A stretch of DNA of 64,000 nucleotides from NCBI RefSeq assembly GCF_041514305.1, contig NZ_JBGMWH010000007.1, positions 62,001 to 126,000 on the forward strand, written 5' to 3'. This DNA comes from Salinarimonas chemoclinalis. Its GTDB lineage: Bacteria; Pseudomonadota; Alphaproteobacteria; Rhizobiales; Beijerinckiaceae. Shown piece after piece: positions 8,774 through 16,409 of the stretch. The notes beneath the pieces were generated by a model. That model saw only the letters and a program-made list of their open reading frames with translations, made no database searches and was not told the origin of the DNA. The first letter of the stretch is position 1; every line of letters starts with the position of its first letter. The position numbers and the translations under genes were made by a program.

Positions 8774-10830
8774 GGCAGACGCTCTCCTTCGAGTACGAGG
8801 ACGCTCTGCGGATCCTGGAGCGGCGGCGCGAGGCCGGCGCCGGCGAGGGCGGCGCCCGAGAGCGTGATCGCTCCGGACGCGAGCGGGTGGCCGCCCCGCG
8901 AGAGCGGCGAGACCGCGTGCGGGTCCGCGAGGGAGACTCGCCAGCGTGCGTCGCGGTCGAGGCCGGGGATGCGCAGGCGGACAGGCATTGCGCGCCCCGG
9001 CGTCGCGACCTGCGCGAGCCACAGCGCGAAGCGGGCTCCGTCGGGCGCGATGGCGATCTCGGCGAGGCGGGTCGGGTCGTCGGTGTCGATCCGCAGGCGC
9101 CGGGCCGGCATCAGCCAGTCGCGCCGCGCCTTCCACCAGGCGCATACGCCCGCCAGGATCTCCGCTTCCTCAGGGGTCAGCTCGCGGGGGTCCATCTCGA
9201 AGCCGAAATGGCGCTGCGCCGCCGTCCAGGCCCGCAGCCGCATCGGCAGGATGCGCCCGGACGTGTGGCAGGTGCGCGGACCGACATGGCTGCCGGTGAC
9301 CTCGGGGATCAGGAAGGGCAGCGCATCGTGCTGGATGCGCAGCCGCTCGAGCGCGTCGTTCGAATCGGACAGCCAGACCCGCTGGGTGAGCGCCAGCGCC
9401 CCCCAGTCGAGCCGCCCGCCGCCGGACGCGCAGCTCTCGATCTCGACCATCGGATGCGCGGCGCGCAGCCGTGCCAGCAGCGCGGCGAACCCCTCGGCCT
9501 GCCGATGGTCCGGGCCGGGGAGCGCACGGTTGTGGTCCCACTTCAGGTAGTCGATGTCGTACTCGGCGAGCAGCGCCTCGAGCCGGCTGAGGAGGTGGTC
9601 GCGCACGTCCTCCCGCGCGAGGTCGAGGACGAGCTGGTTGCGGGCGCGCGGCTGGTCGGCGGCGCCGAGGATCCACTCCGGATGCGCGCGGGCGAGATCG
9701 GAGGCCGGGCTCGCCATCTCCGGCTCGACCCACAGCCCGAATCGCATCCCGAGCGCGCGCACGTGGCCGAGGAGCGGGTGGAGGCCCTCCGGATACTTGT
9801 CGGCGTCGACGATCCAGTCGCCGAGGCTGGTCGTGTCGTCGGCGCGTCCCTCGAACCAGCCGTCGTCGAGGACGAAGCGCTCCGCACCCAGCGCGGCGGC
9901 GCGGGTGGCGATCTCCTTCAGTTCCTCGATGTCGTGACGGAAGTAGACCGCCTCCCAGGAATTGTAGTGCACCGGCCGCGGACGTGCCGGATCGGGGAAG
10001 CGCACGATGCGCGCGCGCAGGTGGCGGTGGAAGGCGTCGAGCACGCCGTTCGCGCCCGCGCCCGAGCGGGTGGCGTAGAGCGGGCCGGCCTCGACGCGGG
10101 TCGCGCCGGCGGGGTGCAGCACCGGGCCGAGCATGACGTGACGGCGCCCGTCCGGCAGCTCCTCGACGACGAGGCGGTGGCCGGTGGATTGCCCGAGCAC
10201 CAGGGCGAAGACCTCGCCGGTCTCGTGGCTCAGCGGACCCGCCGGCATCAGCAGGCCGGGATGGGCGACGTGGGAGGTGCGCCCCTCGCGGATCTCGCGC
10301 AGGTGCGGCCCGGCGGACCAGGGGACGTCCCGGCGCTGGAACTCGCAGGTCCAGCGCCCGGCGAAGGTCGTCACCGCCTCGCCGAGCGGCGGGCCGGGGA
10401 GCGCCGGCGCGGCGAGGTGGCGGATCGGCGCGGACGCCTCCAGCGTCGCCGAGAGGACCAGAACGTCCGTCTCGGCGTCGGCGTCGACCGCGAGCGCGTA
10501 GCGATGGCCGTCCCCGGCGAAGACGGCGCGCAGGCTGCGGCCCTCCATATAGTCCGCGCTCTCCAGCATCAGGCGCGGGCGCGCATCGCCGAGATCGGCC
10601 CCGAGCGCGCCGCCGTGCCCGTCGGCCGCGAGCGGGCAGATCGTCAGCGGCGGGCGCACGTCCGCCATGCCGCCCGTGACCTCGGTCGGCAGCAGCGCCG
10701 CGGCGAGCGCGTCGAGGTCCTCGTCCGCGGGCAGGGGCGCGCCCCAGTGCGCCACCTCCGGCAGGCCGCCGTCGCGGCTCGCGAGCACGAGCGTCTGCGC
10801 CGGCGTGTCGAGGCGCCAGGCCCGCCTCAT
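8770..10830 (-). CDS. GH36 alpha-galactosidase
   Basis: A 686-residue cytoplasmic alpha-galactosidase of glycoside hydrolase family 36, which removes terminal alpha-galactose from melibiose- or raffinose-type sugars. An N-terminal beta-sandwich leads into the barrel with FVLDDGWFEGR, then the nucleophile Asp in DYLKWDHNRAL (about residue 432), the SCASGGGRLDWG segment, and WLSDSNDALERLRIQ, where the acid/base Asp is expected. The absence of a signal peptide fits use after ABC import. The start ATG overlaps the upstream permease stop as ATGA, and the stop overlaps the SDR start in the same way, so it sits in a tightly coupled operon. Family and activity are well supported. Confidence 0.94.
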   Translation of the reverse strand: MRRAWRLDTPAQTLVLASRDGGLPEVAHWGAPLPADEDLDALAAALLPTEVTGGMADVRPPLTICPLAADGHGGALGADLGDARPRLMLESADYMEGRSLRAVFAGDGHRYALAVDADAETDVLVLSATLEASAPIRHLAAPALPGPPLGEAVTTFAGRWTCEFQRRDVPWSAGPHLREIREGRTSHVAHPGLLMPAGPLSHETGEVFALVLGQSTGHRLVVEELPDGRRHVMLGPVLHPAGATRVEAGPLYATRSGAGANGVLDAFHRHLRARIVRFPDPARPRPVHYNSWEAVYFRHDIEELKEIATRAAALGAERFVLDDGWFEGRADDTTSLGDWIVDADKYPEGLHPLLGHVRALGMRFGLWVEPEMASPASDLARAHPEWILGAADQPRARNQLVLDLAREDVRDHLLSRLEALLAEYDIDYLKWDHNRALPGPDHRQAEGFAALLARLRAAHPMVEIESCASGGGRLDWGALALTQRVWLSDSNDALERLRIQHDALPFLIPEVTGSHVGPRTCHTSGRILPMRLRAWTAAQRHFGFEMDPRELTPEEAEILAGVCAWWKARRDWLMPARRLRIDTDDPTRLAEIAIAPDGARFALWLAQVATPGRAMPVRLRIPGLDRDARWRVSLADPHAVSPLSRGGHPLASGAITLSGAALAGAGLAPPLQDPQSVLVLEGERLP

Positions 10831-11675
10831 TTGACGGCTCCGAGGGTGAGGCCGGCGATGAAGTGGCGCTGCATCAGGAAGAAGATCACGACCGGCGGCA
10901 GCGCGGCGACGATCGAACCCGCGCTCATCAGATGATAGGCCGCGCGGTACTGCGAGTTGAAGGCCGTGATGCCCGCCGTGACGGGCTGCGTGTCGGGGCC
11001 CTGGGTGAGCACGATCGCCCAGAAATAGTCGTTCCAGACGAAGGTGAAGATCAGCACCGAGAGCGCCGCGATCGCGGGACGCATGAGCGGCAGCACGACG
11101 TACCAGAAGATCCGAATCTCGGAGACCCCCTCCACCCGCGCGGCCTCGATCAGCTCGCGCGGCAGGGCCCGGATGAAGTTTCGCATGAACAGCGTGCAGA
11201 AGCCGGCCTGGAAGGCCACGTGGAAGAGCACGAGGCCGGTCTTGGTGTCGTAGAGCCCCAGATCGAGGGTGAGCTCGCGCACCGGCACCATCAGGATCTG
11301 GAACGGCACGAAGTTGCCGGCGACGAAGACGAAGAACACGGCGAGGTTCGCCTTGAATTTGTACACGCCGAGCGCGAAGCCCGTCATGCAGGCGAGCCCC
11401 ACCGCGCCGATGACGGTCGGCACCGTGATCAGCACCGAGTTCAGGAGGTAGCGCGGCATGTCGGAGCGGAAGAACACCGCGCCGTAGTTCTCGGCGAGGT
11501 CGAACGACGACGGCCAGCCCCAGTAGTTCGCGTTGGCGAAGTCCGCGTCCGGCCGGATCGAGAAGACCGCCACCGCGATCAGCGGCAGGAGCCACAGCAC
11601 GAGCGCGATCGGCAGCAGCGCCTGGTAGGAGCCGCGCCAGGCGGCGGACGACTTCGCGACGGGGGTGGGGAACAT
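10827..11675 (-). CDS. Sugar ABC transporter permease, MalG-type
   Basis: A 282-residue inner-membrane permease of the carbohydrate-uptake-1 family, with about six transmembrane helices. The cytoplasmic EAA loop reads ELIEAARVEGVSEIRIF and docks on the ATPase. FVWNDYFWAIVL near the C-terminus is typical of MalG-like subunits. It pairs with the MalF-type permease encoded one gene upstream. The chosen ATG (MFPTPVAKSS) lies one base after the MmcQ stop (TGACATG), and the stop overlaps the GH36 start. Longer upstream frame residues belong to the MmcQ gene. The substrate is inferred to be alpha/beta-galactosides from the neighbouring hydrolases. Confidence 0.93.
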   Translation of the reverse strand: MFPTPVAKSSAAWRGSYQALLPIALVLWLLPLIAVAVFSIRPDADFANANYWGWPSSFDLAENYGAVFFRSDMPRYLLNSVLITVPTVIGAVGLACMTGFALGVYKFKANLAVFFVFVAGNFVPFQILMVPVRELTLDLGLYDTKTGLVLFHVAFQAGFCTLFMRNFIRALPRELIEAARVEGVSEIRIFWYVVLPLMRPAIAALSVLIFTFVWNDYFWAIVLTQGPDTQPVTAGITAFNSQYRAAYHLMSAGSIVAALPPVVIFFLMQRHFIAGLTLGAVK

Positions 11676-11676
11676 G

Positions 11677-12036
11677 TCAGGTGCCCTCCCGCGCGGGCAG
11701 GGTCGCGACGATCCGCCGGGGCAGCTTGGCACGCACGAGGTCGTAGGAGACGACGAGCCGATGCGCGAGCTCGTCCTCGGGCACGTCCTCCGGCAGGAGC
11801 AGCCAGGAGCGGTGGAAGTAGGGGGCGCGCGCACCCACGCCCGCCTCGATCAGCATGGATGCGGTCTCGACGTCGGCGCACTTCACGGCGACGCCCGGCG
11901 TCACGGAGCCGATGCAGGCGAACATCTTGCCGCCGACCTTCCAGGCCTCGTGCCCGCCGCCCCATGGATCGGAGGCCTCCGCCCCGGGAAGGGGCGCGCA
12001 GATCGCGGCGACGCGCTCGCGGAGGGAGGGGCTCAT
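11677..12036 (-). CDS. MmcQ/YjbR family protein inside the ABC-importer operon
   Basis: A 119-residue protein of the MmcQ/YjbR family: N-terminal helix SLRERVAAICAPLPGAEAS, then HEAWKVGGKMFACIG, VAVKCAD, and the C-terminal SWLLLPEDVPEDELAHRLVVSYDLVRAK (split here as SWLLLPEDVP and LVVSYDLVRA). The family has a CyaY-like double-wing fold and is sometimes suggested to bind DNA; its function is not established. It is oddly placed between the two permease genes: its ATG shares one base with the upstream permease's TGA, and the second permease starts one base after its stop, so it must be co-expressed with the importer. No role in sugar uptake is known to me. Confidence 0.85.
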   Translation of the reverse strand: MSPSLRERVAAICAPLPGAEASDPWGGGHEAWKVGGKMFACIGSVTPGVAVKCADVETASMLIEAGVGARAPYFHRSWLLLPEDVPEDELAHRLVVSYDLVRAKLPRRIVATLPAREGT

Positions 12037-12983
12037 CACACCCCCTTCTCGTCGCGGTACATCTTGGCGAGGAAGAAGGCGATGTAGATCATCATGATGG
12101 CGAACAGCACCACCGCGATCGCCGCGCCGTAACCCATGCGGAAGCCGTATTCCGACAGCGCCACCTCGAACATGTAGTAGGCCAGCACCCGGCTCTCGCC
12201 GAAGGGGCCGCCGGCCGTCATCACCGAGACGAGGTCGAAGGAGCGCAGCGCGCCGATGATCGTCACGACGAAGGCGATGAACGTCGCCGGGCGCAGCTGC
12301 GGCAGGACGACGTACCAGAGCATGCGCCAGCCCCCGGCGCCGTCGAGCCGCCCGGCCTCGATCTGCTCGGGATCGACCGCGTTGAGCCCGGTGAGGTAGA
12401 GGATCATGCAATAGGCCGTCTGCGGCCACAGGCCGGCGGCGATGATGCCGTAGGTGACGTAGTCCGGGTCCCCCAGCACGGCGATGGGGCCGAGCCCGAA
12501 GAAGCCCAGCATCTCGTTGAAGAGCCCGAAGGTCGGGTCGTAGAACCACGAGAAGACGAGCCCGACCACGACCTGGCTGATCACGAACGGAAAGAAGAAC
12601 AGCGACTTGTAGATCCGAATGCCCGCGACCGTCTGGTTCAGGAACAAGGCGATGAACAACCCCGCCGGGATCGCCAGCAGGTAGAGCACGAGCCAGATCA
12701 CGTTGTTGCGCAGCGACGTCCAGAACGCGTCGTCCCACCACAGCTCCTCGTAATTGCGCAGCCCCACCCATTCCTTCGCGCCGAGGCCGTCCCACTCGTA
12801 GAGCGAGATCTGGAAGGATTGCAGGATCGGCGCGACGACGTAGAGCCCGAAGAAGAGCGCGCCCGGCGCGAGGAACAGCCACGGCGCGAGCGCGAGCTGG
12901 TTGCGGCGCCAGTACCCGCCGAAGGCGGAGGGCGCATTCGCCTTGCGCTTCGCCCCGCGCGGCGGGGTCGCGACGGCGACCAT
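12036..12983 (-). CDS. Sugar ABC transporter permease, MalF-type
   Basis: A 315-residue permease with about six transmembrane helices. The N-terminus is basic and cytoplasmic, the first helix is ALAPWLFLAPGALFFGLYVV, and the EAA-type loop reads IEAGRLDGAGGWRMLWYVV followed by LPQLRP. It would form a heterodimer with the MalG-type subunit two genes downstream and use the UgpC/MsmK-type ATPase encoded divergently at 15289. The gene lies 79 bases after the binding-protein gene. That gap holds a strong hairpin, a usual arrangement for lowering permease expression relative to binding protein. Its TGA shares a base with the MmcQ ATG. Confidence 0.93.
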   Translation of the reverse strand: MVAVATPPRGAKRKANAPSAFGGYWRRNQLALAPWLFLAPGALFFGLYVVAPILQSFQISLYEWDGLGAKEWVGLRNYEELWWDDAFWTSLRNNVIWLVLYLLAIPAGLFIALFLNQTVAGIRIYKSLFFFPFVISQVVVGLVFSWFYDPTFGLFNEMLGFFGLGPIAVLGDPDYVTYGIIAAGLWPQTAYCMILYLTGLNAVDPEQIEAGRLDGAGGWRMLWYVVLPQLRPATFIAFVVTIIGALRSFDLVSVMTAGGPFGESRVLAYYMFEVALSEYGFRMGYGAAIAVVLFAIMMIYIAFFLAKMYRDEKGV

Positions 12984-13020
12984 GGCGGGTCTCCTCGGTT
13001 CGTCGCTGAGGATGCGGTGC

Positions 13021-13050
13021 CGCGTTCCCGGACGGCCGCCCGGGAACGCG
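13021..13050 (-). terminator. Intercistronic stem-loop after the binding-protein gene
   Basis: A perfect inverted repeat with 11-base arms (13021-13031 and 13040-13050, arm CGCGTTCCCGG) and an 8-base loop lies between the binding-protein stop and the MalF-type permease start. There is no U-run, so it is more likely an mRNA-stabilising or partial-termination hairpin, as known for malE-malF-like arrangements, than a full terminator. Confidence 0.6.
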
Positions 13051-13062
13051 CACTTCGCCGGC

Positions 13063-14319
13063 TCAGTACACGCGCTGGCGCACGCGCTCGAGGCGCTCCA
13101 GGATGCGGTCGAGGTTGTCCGGGCGCACCATGAACTCCTGGAAGCCCTCCATGCCGGCCTTGGCCATCTCGGCCGGCGCGTCGCGGTCGAAGAACTGGGC
13201 GAGACCCTCGGCCGAGGAGAGCATCGCGAACCCCTCGTTCAGGAACTCGTCGTCCTCGATCGTCGCGCGCGAGTTGATCGGCAGCTGGCCGAGCTCGGCG
13301 TTGATGATCGTCTGGTTCTCCGCGTCGGCGACGTAGCGCAGGAAGGCGCGGGCGGCGTCCTTGTTGCGCGCCTGTGCCGGGATGTGGAAGGTGTCGGTGG
13401 GCGCCTCCTCGGCCATCGGGATGCTCGCGTCGATCGCCGGGAACTGGAAGAAGCCGAGCTGGTCGTCGGAGAGCCCCGCCTCGCGCAGCGGCGCGACGAC
13501 GAAGTTGCCCATCAGGTACATGGCGGCGTCGCCCTGGACCATGAAGGGCAGCGCCTCCTGCCAGGAATAGGAGGTGTGGTTGTCGATGTAGGCGTTCATG
13601 TCGATGAGCTCGCGCCAGTTGGCGAAGGTCGCCCGCACGCGCTCGTCGGTCCACGGCACGCGGCCGGCGGTGAGGTCCATGTGGAACTCGTAGCCGTTGG
13701 TGCGCAGGTTGACGTAGTCGAACCAGCCCGCCGCGGTCCAGAGGAACTTCGTGCCGATGGCGAAGCACTTGACGCCGTTGTCGAGCAGCGTCTGGCAGTT
13801 CGCCTTGAAATCGTCCCAGGTCTCCGGCTCCGAGAGCCCGTACTGCGCGAACAGGTCCTCGCGATAGTACACGCCCCACTGATAATAGGTGTAGGGCACG
13901 CCCCACTGCTTGCCGTCCATCGTCATCGAGCCCTTGGTCGAGGCGAGATCGCGCGAGATCTCCTCGTCCCACAGGTCGGAGACGTCCTCGAAGAGCCCGG
14001 CCTCGACGTAGGGGGCCATGCGGTTGCCCGCGTGCCAGGTGGCGACGTCGGGCGCGTTGGCGGTGAGAAAGTTGCGCAGCTGCGTCTTGTAGGCCTCGCG
14101 GTCGATGATCGTCGTCTGGATCTCGAGGTCGGGATGCATCTCCTGGAAGCGCGCGATCATCCCCTCCATCGCGGCGCGGGGCGCCGGGTTCGACGTGTCG
14201 AGGAAGATACGCAGCTCGCCCGTGAGCGGGTCCTGCTGCGCGGCCACCGGCGCGGCGACGCCGGCGAGCATGGTCGCGGCGGCGAGAACGGCGAGCGTGG
14301 TCTTCGTGGCGGACGGCAT
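13063..14319 (-). CDS. Sugar ABC transporter periplasmic substrate-binding protein
   Basis: A 418-residue extracellular solute-binding protein (family 1). Residues 1-27 (MPSATKTTLAVLAAATMLAG, then VAAPVAAQ) form a signal peptide with an AQQ cleavage region. The mature part carries features of sugar-binding proteins such as NFLTANAPDVATWHAGN, KQWGVPYTYYQWGVYYR, MVQGDAAMYLMGNF and the C-terminal INSRATIEDD. There is no lipobox Cys, so it should be soluble in the periplasm. The start at 14319 is supported by a strong GGAGGAGA ribosome site. It is the first gene of the leftward galactoside operon, with an inverted repeat in the divergent promoter region that may be the IclR site. Confidence 0.92.
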   Translation of the reverse strand: MPSATKTTLAVLAAATMLAGVAAPVAAQQDPLTGELRIFLDTSNPAPRAAMEGMIARFQEMHPDLEIQTTIIDREAYKTQLRNFLTANAPDVATWHAGNRMAPYVEAGLFEDVSDLWDEEISRDLASTKGSMTMDGKQWGVPYTYYQWGVYYREDLFAQYGLSEPETWDDFKANCQTLLDNGVKCFAIGTKFLWTAAGWFDYVNLRTNGYEFHMDLTAGRVPWTDERVRATFANWRELIDMNAYIDNHTSYSWQEALPFMVQGDAAMYLMGNFVVAPLREAGLSDDQLGFFQFPAIDASIPMAEEAPTDTFHIPAQARNKDAARAFLRYVADAENQTIINAELGQLPINSRATIEDDEFLNEGFAMLSSAEGLAQFFDRDAPAEMAKAGMEGFQEFMVRPDNLDRILERLERVRQRVY

Positions 14320-14356
14320 TCGTGGTCTCCTCCCGGGAGGTTCCGACATCGGATTT

Positions 14357-14373
14357 GTTCCGAATAATGGAAC
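14357..14373. promoter_or_regulatory. Candidate IclR-family operator in the divergent promoter region
   Basis: GTTCCGAATAATGGAAC is an inverted repeat (GTTCC / GGAAC, 7-base spacer) in the only AT-rich part of the region between the binding-protein gene and the iclR-type gene. IclR-family regulators commonly bind such GGAA/TTCC palindromes at divergent promoters. A smaller repeat, CCGACATCGG, lies at 14343-14352. The assignment is inference from position and symmetry. Confidence 0.5.
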
Positions 14374-14482
14374 CGTGTTTTGATTATTGAAAACGATGCC
14401 TCCCCTCGCTAGGCTTGTCAACCAGAAGAGCGCAGCCCGCGAATGCTGCGCCGCGGGATGGATACGAGCGGAGGGAACGGGC

Positions 14483-15292
14483 ATGGACAAGCCCGCCGAC
14501 GGCACGGTGGGGAAGGCGTTGACGCTGCTCGACGAGGTGGCCGGCTACGGCCGCCCCGTGCGCTTCGCCGAGATCCTCGCCGGCGCCGACCTGCCCAAGG
14601 CCACCCTCTACCGCCTGCTCCAGACGCTGGTGAGCCAGCGCATGCTGGCCTACGACGAGGCCGACCACACCTACGCGCTGGGCTCGCGCCTGATCCGCCT
14701 CGCCCACGCCGCCTGGCAGCAGACGACGCTGGCGCCTCTGGCGCGCCCGCATCTCGACCGCCTCTCCGAGGCGATCGGCGAGACCGTGCACCTCGCCAAG
14801 CTCGACAACGGCCAGGTCCTCTACGTCGACAAGCGCAACGCGCGCCGGCCGATACCGATGTTCTCGGACGCGGGCAAGATCGGCCCCGCCTACTGCACGG
14901 GCGTCGGCAAGGCGATGCTCGCCCATCTCGACGCGCCGGCGCTGGAGAAGGCGCTCGCGCAGCAGAGCTGGTATCCGCACACACCCGCGACACGGGTCTC
15001 GCCGGACGGACTGCGCGCCGAGCTCGCGGAGATCCGCGCGCGCGGCGTCGCCTTCGACCGCGAGGAGCACGAGCCCACGATCATCTGCGTCGCCGTGCCG
15101 ATCCTCGACGAGGCCGGCCGCCCTCTCGGCGCGATGTCGGTGACGTCCTCGACGCTGCGGCATTCGCTGGACGACCTCGCGGCGCTGGCGCCGCGCCTCG
15201 CCGAGACCGCGGCGGCCATTGCCCGCGAGGCCGCCGCCTTCACCTTTCCCGGCGCGCGACGCGCCCCCAGCGACGGAGGGACGAGCGCATGA
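14483..15292 (+). CDS. IclR-family transcriptional regulator of the galactoside locus
   Basis: A 269-residue regulator with an N-terminal winged helix-turn-helix (VGKALTLLDEVAGYGRPVR, then LPKATLYRLLQTLVS) and a C-terminal IclR effector domain (SEAIGETVHLAKL, GPAYCTGVGKAMLAHL, VAVPILDEAGRPLGAMSV). IclR proteins bind small catabolic effectors through the C-terminal domain. The ATG at 14483 is chosen because GGAGGGAAC lies just upstream and the HTH follows directly; the open frame extends back to 14387 without family-like residues. It is divergent from the binding-protein operon and coupled by an ATGA overlap to the ATPase gene, so it probably controls both transcripts (inference). Confidence 0.92.
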   Translation: MDKPADGTVGKALTLLDEVAGYGRPVRFAEILAGADLPKATLYRLLQTLVSQRMLAYDEADHTYALGSRLIRLAHAAWQQTTLAPLARPHLDRLSEAIGETVHLAKLDNGQVLYVDKRNARRPIPMFSDAGKIGPAYCTGVGKAMLAHLDAPALEKALAQQSWYPHTPATRVSPDGLRAELAEIRARGVAFDREEHEPTIICVAVPILDEAGRPLGAMSVTSSTLRHSLDDLAALAPRLAETAAAIAREAAAFTFPGARRAPSDGGTSA

Positions 15293-16356
15293 CCGGCGTG
15301 AGCCTCGAGCGCGTGATCAAGCGCTACGGCGAGACACAGGTGATCCACGGCGTCGATCTCGAGATCGCCGAGGGCGAGCTGTGCGTCTTCGTCGGCCCGT
15401 CGGGCTGCGGGAAGTCGACGCTCCTGCGCATGATCGCCGGCCTCGAGGAGACGACCGGCGGGCGCATCGTCATCGCGGGTGAGGACGTCACCCGGGCCGA
15501 CCCGTCCGAGCGCGGCGTCGCCATGGTCTTCCAGACCTACGCGCTCTACCCGCACATGACGGTCGCGCAGAACATGGGCTTCGGCCTGAAGATGACCGGG
15601 CACCCGAAGGGCGAGATCGCGAGGCGCGTGACGGAGGCCGCGCGCACGCTGCGGCTCGAGCCCTATCTCGCGCGCAAGCCGAAGGCGCTCTCCGGCGGCC
15701 AGCGCCAGCGCGTCGCCATCGGCCGCGCCATCGTGCGCGACCCCTCCGTGTTCCTGTTCGACGAGCCGCTCTCGAACCTCGACGCGGAATTGCGGGTCGA
15801 GATGCGCGTCGAGATCGCCCACCTGCACAAGGCGATGGGCGCGACGATGGTCTACGTCACCCACGACCAGGTCGAGGCGATGACGCTCGCCGACAAGATC
15901 GTCGTGCTGCGCGCCGGGCGCGTGGAGCAGGTGGGCGCGCCCCTCGCGCTCTACCAGGACCCCGACAACCGCTTCGTCGCGGGCTTCATCGGCTCGCCCT
16001 CGATGAACTTCCTCGACGGCCGCGCCGAGGCGGGCGGCGTCGCGATTCCCGCGCTCGGGCGCACTGTGGAGACGCCGGTGCGGCCCCGCGACGGCGCGGT
16101 GACGGTGGGCCTGCGCCCGGAGGACCTGACGCTCGCGCCCGGCGAGGGGCTCCGCGTCGACATCGTCGAGAACCTCGGCTCCGTCTGCCACGTGCACTGC
16201 GACGCGGGCACGGGCACGGGCACGGGCGCCGGCGCCCGGCTCGTGGTCGAGACCCGCGGCGCCCACGCCCCGCGCCCGGGCGCGCGGGTCGACGTCGTCG
16301 TCGACCCCGCCCGCGTCTACCTGTTCGATCCGCAGAGCGGGGCGCGGTTGCGGTAG
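15289..16356 (+). CDS. Sugar ABC transporter ATP-binding protein, UgpC/MsmK/MalK-type
   Basis: A 355-residue cytoplasmic ATPase. Walker A is GPSGCGKST, the Q-loop lies in VFQTYALYPHMTV, the signature is LSGGQRQRVAIGRAI, Walker B is VFLFDEPLSNLDAELR and the H-loop is VTHDQVEAMTLAD. A C-terminal TOBE/MalK-type regulatory domain contains IGSPSMNFLDG and GLRPEDLTLAP. It should energise the two permeases encoded on the opposite strand; no other ATPase of this type is in the locus. Its ATG overlaps the iclR stop as ATGA. A short GGGCAC triplication near 16207 gives a Gly-Thr repeat in the TOBE domain, probably in a surface loop. Confidence 0.94.
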   Translation: MTGVSLERVIKRYGETQVIHGVDLEIAEGELCVFVGPSGCGKSTLLRMIAGLEETTGGRIVIAGEDVTRADPSERGVAMVFQTYALYPHMTVAQNMGFGLKMTGHPKGEIARRVTEAARTLRLEPYLARKPKALSGGQRQRVAIGRAIVRDPSVFLFDEPLSNLDAELRVEMRVEIAHLHKAMGATMVYVTHDQVEAMTLADKIVVLRAGRVEQVGAPLALYQDPDNRFVAGFIGSPSMNFLDGRAEAGGVAIPALGRTVETPVRPRDGAVTVGLRPEDLTLAPGEGLRVDIVENLGSVCHVHCDAGTGTGTGAGARLVVETRGAHAPRPGARVDVVVDPARVYLFDPQSGARLR

Positions 16357-16409
16357 CGGCCACTGTCACCCGCGGGTCGCGAAGCGGGCCCGGGGGCCCA
16401 GAACGGCGA

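Noticed and set aside
16387..16400. GGGCCCGGGGGCCC as a terminator between the ATPase gene and hutU
   Set aside because: A short self-complementary G/C word with no usable loop or T-run, common by chance in this composition.
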